Below, one piece after another: positions 47,659 through 60,385 of a DNA stretch of 64,000 bases (positions are counted from its first letter, which is position 1; each line of letters begins with the position of its first letter). The stretch lies in contig KV748179.1 in the NCBI GenBank assembly GCA_001692895.1, forward strand, positions 558,001 to 622,000, written 5' to 3'. The notes beneath the pieces were generated by a model that did no database searches, was not told where the DNA came from, and saw only the letters and a program-made list of their open reading frames with translations. A program made the translations under genes and the position numbers. The stretch comes from Cenococcum geophilum 1.58 (lineage: Eukaryota; Ascomycota; Dothideomycetes; Gloniales; Gloniaceae).

Positions 47659-48084
47659 TGTTACGGACGCTTTAAGTACGATGTTACGACTACTTAGAGA
47701 GGAGTTAGAGAAAGCTAGTTAGTTAATATAGGTACAAACTAAGATAGAACCCGTGGAACTATATGACGAGGAATAGTAAGCAAGTCACATAATGGTTGAA
47801 TGTATTGGCTGCGTTAAATGTAAGGAATATCACGTTTAATATAGATAAGACGTATATTACGTACAAGAAGGATTTTATAGGAGTACGGTTATGTATTTAA
47901 GAACCCTTAGTCCCTACCTAGATAGTTCCTTCTTTATAGTAATTCTTAGAATATAATTAGAGTTAATCTATTAGGCAACCACTCCACTAGTTATTATTAC
48001 GTTATTAACTTTTATACTTGCATTTCCTATATACCTAGCCCAATAACAAGCCTATCGTAGTTCTTACTACAAGGTTCCGTTACA
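47659..48084 (+). repeat. 5' LTR of Gypsy A1b
   Basis: TGTTACGGACGC... to ...GGTTCCGTTACA. Core (TATTGGCTGCGTTAAATG) is shared with 55189-55614 and unlike the cores of A0, A1, A2 or A3. Confidence 0.95.
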
Positions 48085-48128
48085 CAATTATTACCTAGTT
48101 ACGGTATTAATATAAGAAGTTAAACAAT

Positions 48129-51100
48129 ATGCCACCAAAAGCAGCTACCACAATGCTATTAACGGCAGCAACTACTTTAGGAACAGGAGGTAATACCAGT
48201 ATAGTAGATACTAACTCACAGTAACCTATAACGGTTAGATAACTATAGGAAATAGTTAACTAGCTAATAGCTAACAATACAGTATTAAAAAAAAGACTTA
48301 ATGGGATAGGAGTAGTAAAGATTAAGCTACTATTAATTAAGAGATTTACAGGAGAGAGGTTAAAGCTTAAAGGATTCCTTACGCAGATACACTTTAAGGT
48401 CTTATAAGAAGGAGTAAAGTTACCTATACCTATAAATCGGATAGCCTACGTAGGACTATTCTTGTTAGGAAAAGCACTTAAGTGGTTTAAACCTTACCTT
48501 ATAGAGATATAGGTAAATGGGATAATAACCACTAACCAAGACGTGCGGTTTATATTCTTAAGTTAGGAAGGATTTACAGAACAACTTACGTAAATATTTA
48601 GAGACCTAGAAGAAACAACTATAGCGGAAAGAAAACTCTAGAACCTTATATAATAAACTTTAGCAATTAAGTATACGACATAGTTCTAGACACTAGTAAT
48701 ATAAGTAAAGTAGAATAATAGGGCGCTTATAGCACAGTATAAACAGGGACTTAAGGCTAAAGTCTAAAATGTGATTATTCTAATAAAAGATACGGATACC
48801 TTAAGGGAACTAATAAATTAGGTAATTAAGATTAATAATTAGATCTACCAAAGGGAATAGGCTAAAAAGGGCTAGGATAAAGTTCTATAGTTATATAAGG
48901 TATAGAGTACGCAATAATAAAAGCTAAGTTAGAAATTATAGTACGGCGTAAAGTTAATAGACCTAAGCGGTATTAAAGAAGCCTATAAGAGATAGAGTAA
49001 ACTATAAAAACCTAGAGGACAAGGATTAAGTAATTAAAGGTCTAAGAAGTAAAGGCTAAATCAGGGATCTTAACAGCAGAAGACATTCAGGCGAACTCTA
49101 TAGTAAGAGAAATAGTTTAAAAAAGGAGCTTATATAAATTACAGAAAACAGGGTTATTATATTAGAGACTATAGAAGTAGGCAGAGTCACTATATAGTAA
49201 AGGGTATAAGACTAGTAGACAATATATATATATAGAGGGACGATAATATACTACAAGGAATAAAAGAATATTTAATTAGAAGTTTTGCGTTTTATTACAA
49301 CAACGTATACTAAATTCATAAGGACGCTAAGTATAGCATAAGCTATTAGCTATAAGAGCTAGTACTTATAGGATATAGAGGAACTAACGAACTAGTTTAT
49401 AGATCGGATATTAAGGATAATAAATTCAACCTAGGCGAAATATTCCGTAACGATAAGGTAATAAGGGCCGCTTACTAAAAGTAAGTAGACCTTAGAAATA
49501 TTATACTAAAGGCAGAGGATAATTCCACTATAGAATAGGGAATATTAGTAGGGATTAAAACCCTACTAGATATAATGTCTATTGCTTTATAAGATATAAG
49601 AGAAGTAGGACAGTAAACTATTTTAGCACTTAATAAAGGCAAAAGGCTAAAGGCTTAAGATTCTTATAGCAAGATAAGAGATAACTAAGATTCTTAAGAT
49701 AAAATAAGGTAAGCTTAAGGACCTATAATAGATAGAAACTAATAGAGCAGAGCAGTGGCTTAGTTTAAAGATATATGAATAAGCTTAGGACAAGAATTCC
49801 TAACAGTATAAGATTCTTAAGACGAGATAAATAAGATCTAGGACTCTTAAGATAAGACGAGGACACTAGCTAAGCCTAGTTAGACTAAGGTAGGGGCTAA
49901 GCTTAAGTTAGAAGTAAGCTTAGGATTAAAGAACCTAAGGGGTTAAGAATTTGGGGTATAAATTAAGACACCTATAGATAAGAGGTAAGGAGCTTCTTTA
50001 TAGATTAGAGAATCTGCGGTATAAATAGTAATTAGACTAGGAGACAAATATATAAACCTAGAGGATTTATTAGTTAAATAAAGTATTCAAACTAAAGATT
50101 AAAAAGTTAATATTAGGATCAAGAAGTAAGACGACTTTAAGAATTAGAGCGTAAGGTATAAACTAAAAGAAACCATAAAAGAATTTAGGAAAAGAATTAT
50201 TATATAGTAAGAACAGAAACTAAACAAAAGATCTAGCACACTAGGACGTATAAAGGATAGAGCACTAGTATAAAGAATTACTAATAGGCTAAGAGCAGGC
50301 ACACTAAGAGCTAAGTAGCTTACTAAACTAAAAGATAAAGAGGATCTAGGGATCCCTATTAGGTTCAAAAAATAATATATAAAGGGCTATTATAACGCAG
50401 TAATAAAAAGATACTTTCTTACGGATAGACCGTATATACTCTAGCAACTATACTAAAAGTAGTATAGGCAAAGGTATAATAATAAATAGGAAGAATTCTA
50501 TATATAGTTAGATAAAAAAGTTATTTAGGACCACCTAATTATAAAAAAGGCTATAACGCATATTAAAGGAGCCTTAATTATAATATTAAAGGATCTAGAG
50601 GAATATTTAGAGGACTAGAGAAGTAAGAGGCGCATCTTAGTACCTATAAATAAAGTCACAACATTTAGATCAGCACGACATAGGTTTAAACTTAGGGATA
50701 AAGATAAGCTAAGAGTTAACCCAAAGCACCTAGCACACTACACATTATTATAGATTGCGTGCGTAGACAATATATATGAGATATATAAGAATCTAAAGGA
50801 AAAGAATTAAAAATACCCTATAAGGATATACTAGATAACAGATAAGTAATAGTATAGGAATGCTAAATATATATATAGATAGCATCTAGTAGAGGTCTAA
50901 GAGGAAGAAAGTCTAGTACTTTAACTAGGAAGATTCCTTATAAAAGAATACTTAAATAGATGATAGTAATAGGAATACCTAGAAAATACGTATCTATAGT
51001 ATATTAAAGATAAAAAGCAAACTAGATATTAGCTAAAGAGTAAGCTAAGTACACCAGGATTAAGCAGCTAATAGTTAGGAAAAGTAAAGGCCTATAAAAC

Positions 51101-54100
51101 TAAAGGGAGCCAGTAATAGAGCCTTAGACCCTTAAAGGAATTCAAGAATAATACCTAAACCTATAAATTAATTAGTAAGATTAGCAGTTTAAAGTATTAA
51201 TAGATAGTAGAGTAACACAAAACTATATCTCACTAACAATAGTTAAGAGAATAGGACTACCTTATAAATAAAAGGAGTAACCTTACCTATTAGTTACAAT
51301 TTCAGGAGATCTAATAACCTATAAAGGAGGGATTATTAATCTTAAAACAGGACCTATTTAGATAACTATTAAAGGAAGATAAATTAAGATATCTTTCAAT
51401 ATCCTACTATTAGGACAGGATAAGGCAGTATTAGGCATGCCTTAGTTACAAAAATACAATTTAAGGATTAATTAGATTATAGGTCAGGTTAATATTAAAG
51501 ATACTTAACGCCATAAGATATAATAATAAGCTAAGTTAGTATAGTACTAAGTAGGAGCAACCTACAAAGAAATAAAAAAAGGACTAAGTTATATACTAAA
51601 GAGATACCACAAGTATAGCAAAAAACTATAGTTACTAAAAAGTAAAAAGCTATTAAAATGTGCAGTATAGGACTATAAGATAGAGTTAGAACTAGAAACA
51701 AGTTTAAGGTTTTTTCTAATCTATAAGCTTACTAAAGAAAAAGGTAGAGCATTAAAAGAGTTTATCCAGGAAAATCTATAAAAGGGATATATTAGACTAT
51801 TGCAGTTATTAGCGGGTTATCTAGTACTATTCATACTAAAGAAAAATAGTAAACTAAGGCTGTATATTAACTACAGACAGTTAAACAGTATTACTAGAAA
51901 GGATAAGTATCCTTTACCCTTAATTAGCGAAATCTAAAACAGAATAGGCAATACGCAAATCTTTATAAAGATAGATCTAAGATAGGCGTACTATTAGATT
52001 AGGATTAAGGAAGGCGACAAATAAAAGGCAGCCTTTAGGTTAAAGAAGGGACTATATAAACCATTAGTTATGCAATTTAGGCTTATAAACGCACTAGCAA
52101 TATTTTAAAAGTATATTAACAATATATTAGGAGAACACTTAGATGAATTTATTATAGTATATCTTAATAATATTATTATCTACTTAATAACTAAGGAAGA
52201 ATATAGGGAATACATTAAATAGGTCTTAAAGAGACTACAAGAAGAACAGATGCTAGTAGTAATTAAGAAATACGAGTTCTTTACTAGAAAGACCAATTTT
52301 ATTAAATTTATTATTAAACTAGGCCAACTTAGCATAGATCTAAAGAAGATTAAAGCTATAGTGAATTAGTAAGAACTAGAGAATATTATATAATTAAGAT
52401 CGTTTCTAGGGTTTTACAATTACTATAGAAGGTTTATAGCGTAGTAGTTAAAGAATATTAAGCTATTTACGCAGTTAATAAAGAAAGAAGAACTATAGGC
52501 ATAGGGAGAGGAGTAAAGAAAACTCTTTAAGAAAGTTAAAAAGTTGTTTACCTAGGAGCCAGTTCTTAAGATCTATTAACTAGGGCTAGAGACGGTTATA
52601 GAAATAGATGTATTAGACTATATACTAGGGGCGTACTTTATATAAAGGCATTAAGATAAATAGCACTTAGTAATATATTATAGTCGGAAGATAACACTAT
52701 TAGAGTTAAACTATAACATCTATAATAAGGAGTTATTAGGTATAGTTACAGTATTAAAGGAATAGAGAGCATTCTTATAAGGTATAGAAGAACCATTTAT
52801 AGTTAAGACGGATTATAAGAACCTAACAGGATTCCTAACAACAAAGGAACTTAACTAAAGATAGGTTAGATAGGTAGAGATGCTTACGGAATACTATTTT
52901 AAGATTTAATATACTAAAGGTACAGACAATATACGGGCAGATACTCTAAGCCGTAAAGCTAAACTATAAAACAAGGAAAAGCCATCAGGGGCTTTATTAC
53001 AAAAAGATATAGACGGATTAATTAGGTACAATTATCTAAAAATTATAGTAACTTAAGAGAACAATAAACTAGAGAAAGTCTACAAGACACCAGAAAGCTT
53101 TTAGGCACAAAGAATTCTAAAAGCACAGCTAGAAGATTTATAGACGGATATATACAAAAATTAAGAAGTAAGGTATATCCTAAGAAGTATAGCAGAGAAA
53201 TTTATAAAGGACTTCTATAAGGGACTAACTTAAGGATATAATAGAGCTACAAGCTTAGTATTAAAACTTTAGAAGGAGTATATTATTAATAGAATCTAGA
53301 GGATAGCTAAAAAGGTTATAAGAGAATATCTAGATTACTAAAAAAACAAACTAATAAGGTATAAGCTATATAGAGGGCTATAACCTATTAAAATACTAGA
53401 GAGACCATAGGAGGTTATATTATAGGACTTTATTATTAAGTTACTAAAATTAAAAAATCCTATCACTAGACAAGACCATAATGCGATCTTAGTAATAGTA
53501 GATAAGCTTATAAAGTAGGGATACTTTATAGCATACATAGAAGAAATCTTAGTAAAAGATATCGCTAGAATCTATATTAAAGAAGTATTTATAAAACATA
53601 GAGTATTAAGCAAAATCATATCGGATAGAGATCTAAGATTTATAATAGCATTCTAGGAAGTGTTCTTAGCAGAGCAAGGAGTTTAAGCAGCAACTTCTAT
53701 TATATATTATCCGCAGACAGACGGTTAAACGGAAAAACTAAATTAAACGCTAAAGTAGTATTTAAGGTATTATATCAATCATGCACAGAATAATTAGGTA
53801 TTACTATTACCAGTTACACAGTTTATATACAATATAACACCTCAAGAAGGAATAGGCATATTACCATTTAAGGCAAATTATAGATACAAGCCGAGAATAT
53901 CGTTATCACTACAGCAAGTAAAGAAAACGAGTAGTACAGCCAAAGAAAGAATAAAGACGTTAATGAATCTTTATGTAGACCTTATGGAATTAGCAAGGGG
54001 AGTATAAAAAAGAATAAAAAAGTACTATAATACTAAGAGATCTAAGGGACCAGATCTTAAGGAGGGAGATAAAGTATAGCTACTATACAAAAATTTCAAG

Positions 54101-55188
54101 AGTCGACAACTAAGTAAGAAATTAAACTATATCAGACTAGGACCTTTTAAAATTATATAAAGAATTTTACTGGTTACGTTTAAGCTAAACCTACTAGCCA
54201 AAATAAAGATCTACCCTATACAGCATATCGCAATACTAGAGCCAGCATATAGGAATATTAAGCCACTAGTCTATAAAGCAAACACGTATAGAGGATAAGA
54301 AGAAGACAAATAGCAAGTTTCGAAGATTGTTAATTATAAGGACATTAAGGACAAAATATAGTACGAGGTTAAGTAGATAGGCTACACTAAGACTACCTAG
54401 AAGCCACTAGAAAATTTAAAGAACGCTATAGGAAAGGTACAGGAGTATTAAAAGAAATTAGGTTAGGCAGCATTAATAAAGAAGGATTACCAAAGAATAA
54501 ATCACCTAAGGGGAACCTAAGAAGAGCAGTTACTGAACTACTTAGATCTATTTCCTTCTCTATTAGAAGAGAACCCATTCTTTTATTACCTAGTTCCTAA
54601 AGACCTTGTTAAATAAGCTTCTACTCCTTTAAACGAACTTTCTTACGGATATATTCTAAACGCTAAAGATAAGCATAAGCCAGACGCTAAACTTTAAGGA
54701 TATATATGGACTTTTCTAAGGTACACTAAACCTTAAGCAGCATAGAGGCCAGCTTACTATTAAGCTTCGCAGCGGCAGATTAAACACAAGACCCTATAAT
54801 AAATTACTTAGGGAACTTAAAAACTATTAAGAGTAATAAAACGCGTATATTTAGCATCGGACGTAAAATAAACGTCATATAATAAACGTATGTTGGCGCA
54901 AGTATATTTAGAACAAGAGGAGAATTAGCGACTAAAAGGACTCGCGATTATAACGCAACTTAACCCCTCTTTCGTATAATAAGAGCAAGAGATCGCTATT
55001 ACTTCACCTAGTAATAGTATTAAGGAGACGGTACGAAGGCAACGCTTAACCCAAGAGAGAGAAGAAATTGCTTTAGGTATAATAAGCAATAATATTAACC
55101 AAATTAATTAGATAGATATTATACCTCTAGTAAACAACCTAGAGATGCTAGGTATCTTTAAGGACAAAGATAAAGAGAAGGGAGATGG
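48129..55188 (+). pseudogene. Gag-Pol of Gypsy A1b, RIP-inactivated
   Basis: Best continuous view of the family. ATG 48129 (MPPKAATT); Gag with zinc-knuckle remnant about 49135-49175; repeated DSQDEIR-like linker about 49660-49860; helical region to protease at about 51190-51215 (VLIDSR); RT about 51590-52260, then FLGFYNYYRRFI (about 52405); RNase H about 52570-52980 (DVLDYILGAYF, FIVKTDYKNLTGF); integrase about 53160-54000 (YIDYQKNK-like zinc region, DFIIKLLKLK, SDRDLRF, YYPQTDG); SH3-like C-terminus (GPFKI, 54140); chromodomain about 54310-54470 (KIVNYKDIKDKIQYEVK, IGYTKTTQKPLENLKNA). About 700 bp of further sequence precede the polypurine tract. Dozens of TAG/TAA at Gln/Trp positions. Confidence 0.87.
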
Positions 55189-55614
55189 TGTTACGGATGC
55201 TTTAAGTATAATATTACGACTATTTGGAGAGGAGTTAGAGGAAGCTAGTTAGTTAATATAGGCACGGACCAGAATAGAACCCGTGGAACTATATGACGAG
55301 GAATGGTAAGCGAGTCATATAATAGTTAAACGTATTAGCTGCGTTAAACATAAGGAACGTCACGTTTAATATAAATAAGACGTACATTATATATAAGAAG
55401 GATTTCATAGGAGTACGGTTGTGTATTTAAGGACCCTTAGTCCCTACCTAGATAGTTCCTTCTTTATAGTAATTCTCAGAATATAATTAGAGTTAATCTG
55501 TTGGGCAACTACTCCACCAGTTGTTATTACGTTGTTAACTTTTATACTTGCATTTCCTACACACCTAGCCTAATAACGAGCCTATCGTAGTTCTTGCTAC
55601 AAGGTTCCGTTACA
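55189..55614 (+). repeat. 3' LTR of Gypsy A1b
   Basis: TGTTACGGATGC... to ...GGTTCCGTTACA, partner of 47659-48084; they differ mostly by C/T and G/A transitions. Confidence 0.95.
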
Positions 55615-55619
55615 GCTAG

Positions 55620-58576
55620 TAGCAATTAAGAAATGCGAGTTCTTTACTAGGAAGACTAATTTTATTAGATTTATTATTAAACTAGGTTATATTAGTATAA
55701 ACCTAAAGAAAATTAAAGCTATATAAGAACTAGAGAATGTAATATAGTTAAGGTTATTCTTAGGGTTTTGCAACTACTACAGGAGGTTTATAGCATAGTA
55801 GTTAAAGAATATTAAACCATTTATAAGGCTTATAAAGAAGAAGGAACTATAGGCATAGGAAGATAAATAAAAGAAATTGTTTAAGGAACTTAAGGAATTG
55901 TTTACCTAGGAGCCAATTCTTAAAATCTATTAATTAGGACTAGAAACGGTTATAAAAACAAATGTATTAGACTTTACACTAGGGGCGTACTTTTATATAA
56001 AAATATTAAGATAAATAGCACCTAGTGGCATATTACAGTTAGAAAATAATATTACTAGAGTTAAACTATAATATATACAATAAAGAGTTACTAGGGATAG
56101 TTATAGCACTTAAGGAATAGAGAGCATTCTTATAAGGCGTAAAAAAACCATTTATAGTTAAGACGGATTATAAAAACCTAACGGGGTTTTTAATAATAAA
56201 AGAACTTAATCAGAGACAGGTTAAATAGGCAAAGATACTTATAAAATACCATTTTAAGATTTAGTATACTAAAGGAACTAAGAATATAAGAGCAGATGCA
56301 CTTAGCAGAAAAGCTAAACTATAAAACGATAAAAAGCTATTAGGAGCAATGCTACGCAAAGATAGTAACGGGTTAATTAGATATAATTACCCTAAACTAG
56401 CAGCAACTTAAGAGGATAACAAACTAGGAAGAATTTACGAAATACTAGAAAGCTTTTAGGCATAGAGGATCTTTAAAGCATAGCTAGAAGAACAGTTAGA
56501 ACATCCAGAGGAAGAAATACTGTATAAGCATAGAGAGGTAAAGTATATCCTAAGAAGCATAGTAGAGTATTTTGTAGAAGATTTCCATAAGGGAATAACT
56601 TAAGGACATAATAGAGCTATAGGCTTAGTGTTAAGACTCTAAGAGGAGTATATTATTAACGGAATCTAGGGCTTAGCGCGAAAAGTTATAAAGAAATGTC
56701 TAGATTGTTAGAGGAATAAACTAATAAGGTATAAGCTATATAGAGGGCTATAACCTATTAAAATACCAGAGAGGCTATAGGAGGTTATATTATAAGACTT
56801 TATTATCAAGTTGCTAAAATTAAAAAACCCTATTACTGGACAAGATTATAACGTGATTTTAGTAATAGTAGACAAGCTTATAAAGTAGGGATACTTTATA
56901 GCGTGCACAGAAGAGATATTAGTAGAAGATGTCGCTAGAATCTATATTAAAGAAGTATTTATAAGATATAGAGTACTAAGTAAAATTATATTAGATAGAG
57001 ATTTAAGATTTATAGCAGTATTCTAGGAGGTATTCTTAGCGGAACAAGGAATTAGAGTAGCAATTTCTACTACATATTATCCGCAGACAGACGGTTAAAT
57101 GGAAAGATTAAATTAGACACTAGAGTAGTATCTAAGACATTATATTAATTACGCATAAAATAATTAGGTATTATTATTACCAGTTATATAGTTTATATAC
57201 AATATAACACCATAAGAAGGAATAGGTATATTACTATTTAAGGCAAATTATAGATATAAGCTAAGAATATCGTTATCACTACAATAAGTAAAGAAAATAA
57301 GTAGTACAGCTAAAGAAAGAATAAAGATACTAATAAATCTTTATATAGACCTTATGGAATTAGTAAAGAAGGTATAAGAAAGAATAAAGAAGTACTATAA
57401 TACTAAGAGATCTAAGGGACTAGATCTTAAGGAGGGAGATAAAGTATAGCTACTATATAAAAATTTTAAGAGTTAATAACTAAGTAAGAAGTTAGACCAC
57501 GTTAGACTAGGACCTTTTAAAATTAAGTAAAGGATTTTACTAGTTATATTTAAGTTAAACCTACTAGCTAAAATAAAGATCTACCCTATACAGTATATCG
57601 CAATGCTAGAGCCAGTATACGGGAATATTAAGCCACTAGTTTATAAAGCAGACATATATAAAGGATAGGAAGAAGATAAATAGTAAGTTTTAAAGATTAT
57701 TAGTTATAAGGATATTAACAATAAAATATAATATAAGGTAAAGTAGATAGGCTACACTAAGACTACCTAGAAACTACTAGAGAATCTAAAAAACGCTATA
57801 GAAAAGGCATAGGAGTATTAGAAGAAATTAGGTCAGGCAGTATTAATAAAGAAGGATCGCTAAAAAATAAGTCACCTAAGGGGGACCTAAGAAGAGCAAT
57901 TGCTAAACTACTTAGATCTATTTCCTTCTCAGTTAAAAAAGAGTCCATTCTTTTATTACTAAGTTCCTATAAACCTTATTTTATAAGTTTCTACTCCTTA
58001 AAATAAACCTTCTTATAAACCTTCTTAAGACGGATTAACTAAGCGGACGCCACCAGACAAGACTTAAGGGCCTATTGCTAAGTATCGGCAGCCTCCTGTT
58101 TAGCGTCCTAGGAGCGGTATAACTCCGCTAAAGCAATAGACAGTTTATTATCTAGCCGCGTAGCAGTAGATTAAACACAAGACCCTAAGACAAATTAATT
58201 AGGGAACTAGACAACTATTAAGAGCAATAGGTTATATATATTTAGTATTAAAAATAAAGCAAACGTCATAGGATAAATAAATATTCACTTTAGTGCACTT
58301 TAAGTAAGAGGACGGTTATTATAAAGATAGGTTTACTAAAGCAATATAAACTAATCCCTCTTTTAAATAGCAAGAATATAGAGACGGTATAATCTCACTA
58401 AGAGATAATATCGCAGTAATAGTGCGAGTATAACGAGCAGTTAAAGAAGAAGAAATTGCTTTAGGTATAATAAGCAATAATATTAACTAAATTAATTAGA
58501 TAGATATTATACCTCTAGTAAANNACNTAGAGATNTTTNNAATCTTTAAGGACAAAGATAAAGAGGAGGGAGATAG
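55620..58576 (+). pseudogene. Gypsy A1 Pol remainder: RT end, RNase H, integrase, chromodomain
   Basis: Resumes exactly where 47653 stopped (VAIKKCEFFTRKTNFI). RT thumb (LFLGFCNYYRRFIA, about 55750), RNase H about 55930-56330, integrase about 56550-57400 (DFIIKLLKLKN, LDRDLRF, YYPQTDG), C-terminal GPFKI region about 57500, chromodomain about 57690-57850 (YKVKQIGYTKTT). The segment after the chromodomain (about 58000-58210) differs from A1b. Ns at 58523-58541 precede the polypurine tract. Confidence 0.85.
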
Positions 58577-59000
58577 TGTTACGGACGCTTTAAGTATAAT
58601 ATTACGACTATTTAGAGAAGAGTTAGAAGAAGCTAGTTAGTTAATTTAGGCACGGTCTAGAATAGAGCCGATAGAACTATATAATAAGGAATAGTAGCTA
58701 AGGTTATATAATATAATCTGTATAATCTATATAATTTATATAATCCGTAACAGAGTAGATAAAGTACACGTATATTATATATAAGGAGGATTTTATAGAA
58801 GTATGGTTGTGTATTTAAGGACCCTTAGTCCCTACCTAGATAGTTCCTTCCTTATAGTAATTCTTAGAATACAATTAAAGTTAATCTATTAGGCAACCAC
58901 TCCACCAGTTGTTATTACGTTATTAACTTTAATTTGCATTACCTACACACCTAGCCTATTAACGAGCCTACCGTAGTACCTGCTACAAGGTTCCGTTACA
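58577..59000 (+). repeat. 3' LTR of Gypsy A1
   Basis: TGTTACGGACGC... to ...GGTTCCGTTACA, with the TATATAATC core of 43173-43596; followed by TTAAC. Confidence 0.95.
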
Positions 59001-59005
59001 TTAAC

Positions 59006-59384
59006 AGCCTCACTCCTCTAGTAGTTTATTAGCTATATTTTATATATTATTCTTTAAGGGCGGTATACCATATAGACTATTATTAAGTATACGCTATATA
59101 ATTATCTGCTCTTTTAAGGGAGTTAGTTATTTTAAGTTTGGGTTATAGTTACGTTAAGAGCGTTATCTAGCGCGTTAGTAAGATAGCGTTAATTTAGGTA
59201 CATTATAGACCGCTATAGCGTATTTTTGGGTACTAATTTTAAATAAGCTTAAAGTAGTAATAGTAAGCTGTAATAAGCCTTTAGTATATATAAATTGGGT
59301 GTTGCGTTGTAGAGGCATTACGTGTTGTTATTAAGGTGTCGTGTCGCTGACGTTCCGATTTCGCTTGGTGGTAAAACACGTTAT
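59006..59384 (-). pseudogene. pogo/Fot1 transposase, N-terminal part, and 5' end of element
   Basis: ATG at 59318-59316 (MPLQRNTQFIYTKG), then a Psq-type helix-turn-helix (YNVPKLTLSY) and the start of the CENP-B-type domain (LTPLKEQIII, ILNNSLYGIPPLKNNI, NIANKLLEE), which continues at 43172 after removal of Gypsy A1. 59319-59384 is the leader and presumed terminal repeat (minus strand ACGTGTTTTACCACCAAGC), ending at TA next to chromovirus fragment B2. The opposite terminus is not visible because chromovirus B interrupts the C-terminus. The leader keeps normal CpG and is hardly RIPed. Confidence 0.83.
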
Positions 59385-59968
59385 ACCTATACTCTAATAC
59401 TTAAACTTAAACCAAATAAGTGTTATAAAAGCTAATTTATCTAATTACGTTACTTAAGGTATTTTATCCTAATATAATAAGGACAGAGTATTACACCCTA
59501 TAGTATACTTTTTAAAATAACTAAGCCTAGCTAAATATAACTACGAGACCTACAGTACAATAAGGAATTATTAGCTATTATCAAATGTTTTAAATAATAG
59601 CGACTTAAACAAAAGGCGCTAGATTTCTAATTAAGGTCCTTAGCGATTATAAGAACCTATAGTACTTTATAACTATAAAATAGCTAAGCTATTATTAGGC
59701 TTACTAGTTAGAATACCGCTTAGGCGTTTAAGGCTAAAAGCCTAATTCCATAACCTAACGCTCGTAAAACGCGCTAGTACTAAAACAAGTACGTTTCTAC
59801 TAAAATTAGATCCTACTTTGCCCTAAACTATTTGATCCTCTTACTAAAAATCTTATAGTATAAGTTCTTAAAATAACCAATTAATTAACGAAATAGATTA
59901 TAGTTAATAAATACCTAAATAATAAGTTTATCTAAGAGACGCTTAAGCTAATTTAAAATTGCGTTAGA
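59385..59968 (+). pseudogene. Chromovirus B2 fragment: RT end to RNase H
   Basis: A second copy of family B, aligning with 24312-24337 plus 30773-31345. Starts in APIL-YFNLN at the RT/RNase H border, includes NKELLAIIKCF and LRSLAIIRTY, and ends where the Gypsy A3 LTR begins. Its uninterrupted CCAAATAAGTGTT gives the empty site for chromovirus C. Its left part is presumably beyond the pogo element. Confidence 0.82.
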
Positions 59969-60385
59969 TATAATAAAGCCTTATAGGAAATACTACGGTA
60001 GACTTATTAATAGGCTGGGTATATAGGTAAATATAAAAAATAAGATCTAACCACGGAGCAAGTGCCTAATAGATTAACTCTGATTATATTCTAAGATTTA
60101 CTACAAAAAGAGAGCTGTCTAAGGTAGAGACTGTAGTCCTTTAAATATATAACCTAGCTCCTAAGAAAAGTATATTAGTATATTAGTACGTCCGTACGTT
60201 AGTATGTCCTACGTTCTTATATTCCTATATTCTTACGTTTTAAACTCGCTCCGTAACTTATTATATAACTTAGATACTCCTTATCCTATAGTTTAACTAG
60301 TTTTAGCACTTTCCGCGCTTCTACTACTAGTCTATTTATATCCTCTTATAGTAGTTATACTACTACTAATATAAGGTCTATAATA
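59969..60385 (-). repeat. 3' LTR of Gypsy A3
   Basis: TATAATAAAGCC... to ...GTCTATAATA; outer parts match other A LTRs, while the core (GTATATTAGTACGTCCGTACG) is a fifth variant. Confidence 0.83.

Larger units (their letters stand above)
47659..55614 (+). mobile_element. Ty3/Gypsy retrotransposon A1b (inner), complete
   Basis: LTRs 47659-48084 and 55189-55614 with target duplication GCTAG (47654-47658, 55615-55619). The insertion point is proven by A1b itself, whose own RT carries the uninterrupted sequence GATGCTAGTAGTAATTAAG at about 52250. Full length 7956 bp. Same family as its host A1. Confidence 0.96.
43173..59000 (+). mobile_element. Ty3/Gypsy retrotransposon A1 (outer), containing A1b
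   Basis: LTRs 43173-43596 and 58577-59000; target duplication TTAAC (43168-43172, 59001-59005) lies in the pogo transposase, which reads on in frame (KN-x-VNRF) once the element is removed. Net length without A1b about 7.9 kb. Polypurine tract AGAGGAGGGAGATAG at 58562-58576. It is interrupted in RT by A1b at GCTAG. Confidence 0.95.

Noticed and set aside
50144..53538. Minus-strand frames at 50144-50368 and 53338-53538
   Set aside because: Antisense shadows of Gypsy A1b Gag-linker and integrase.
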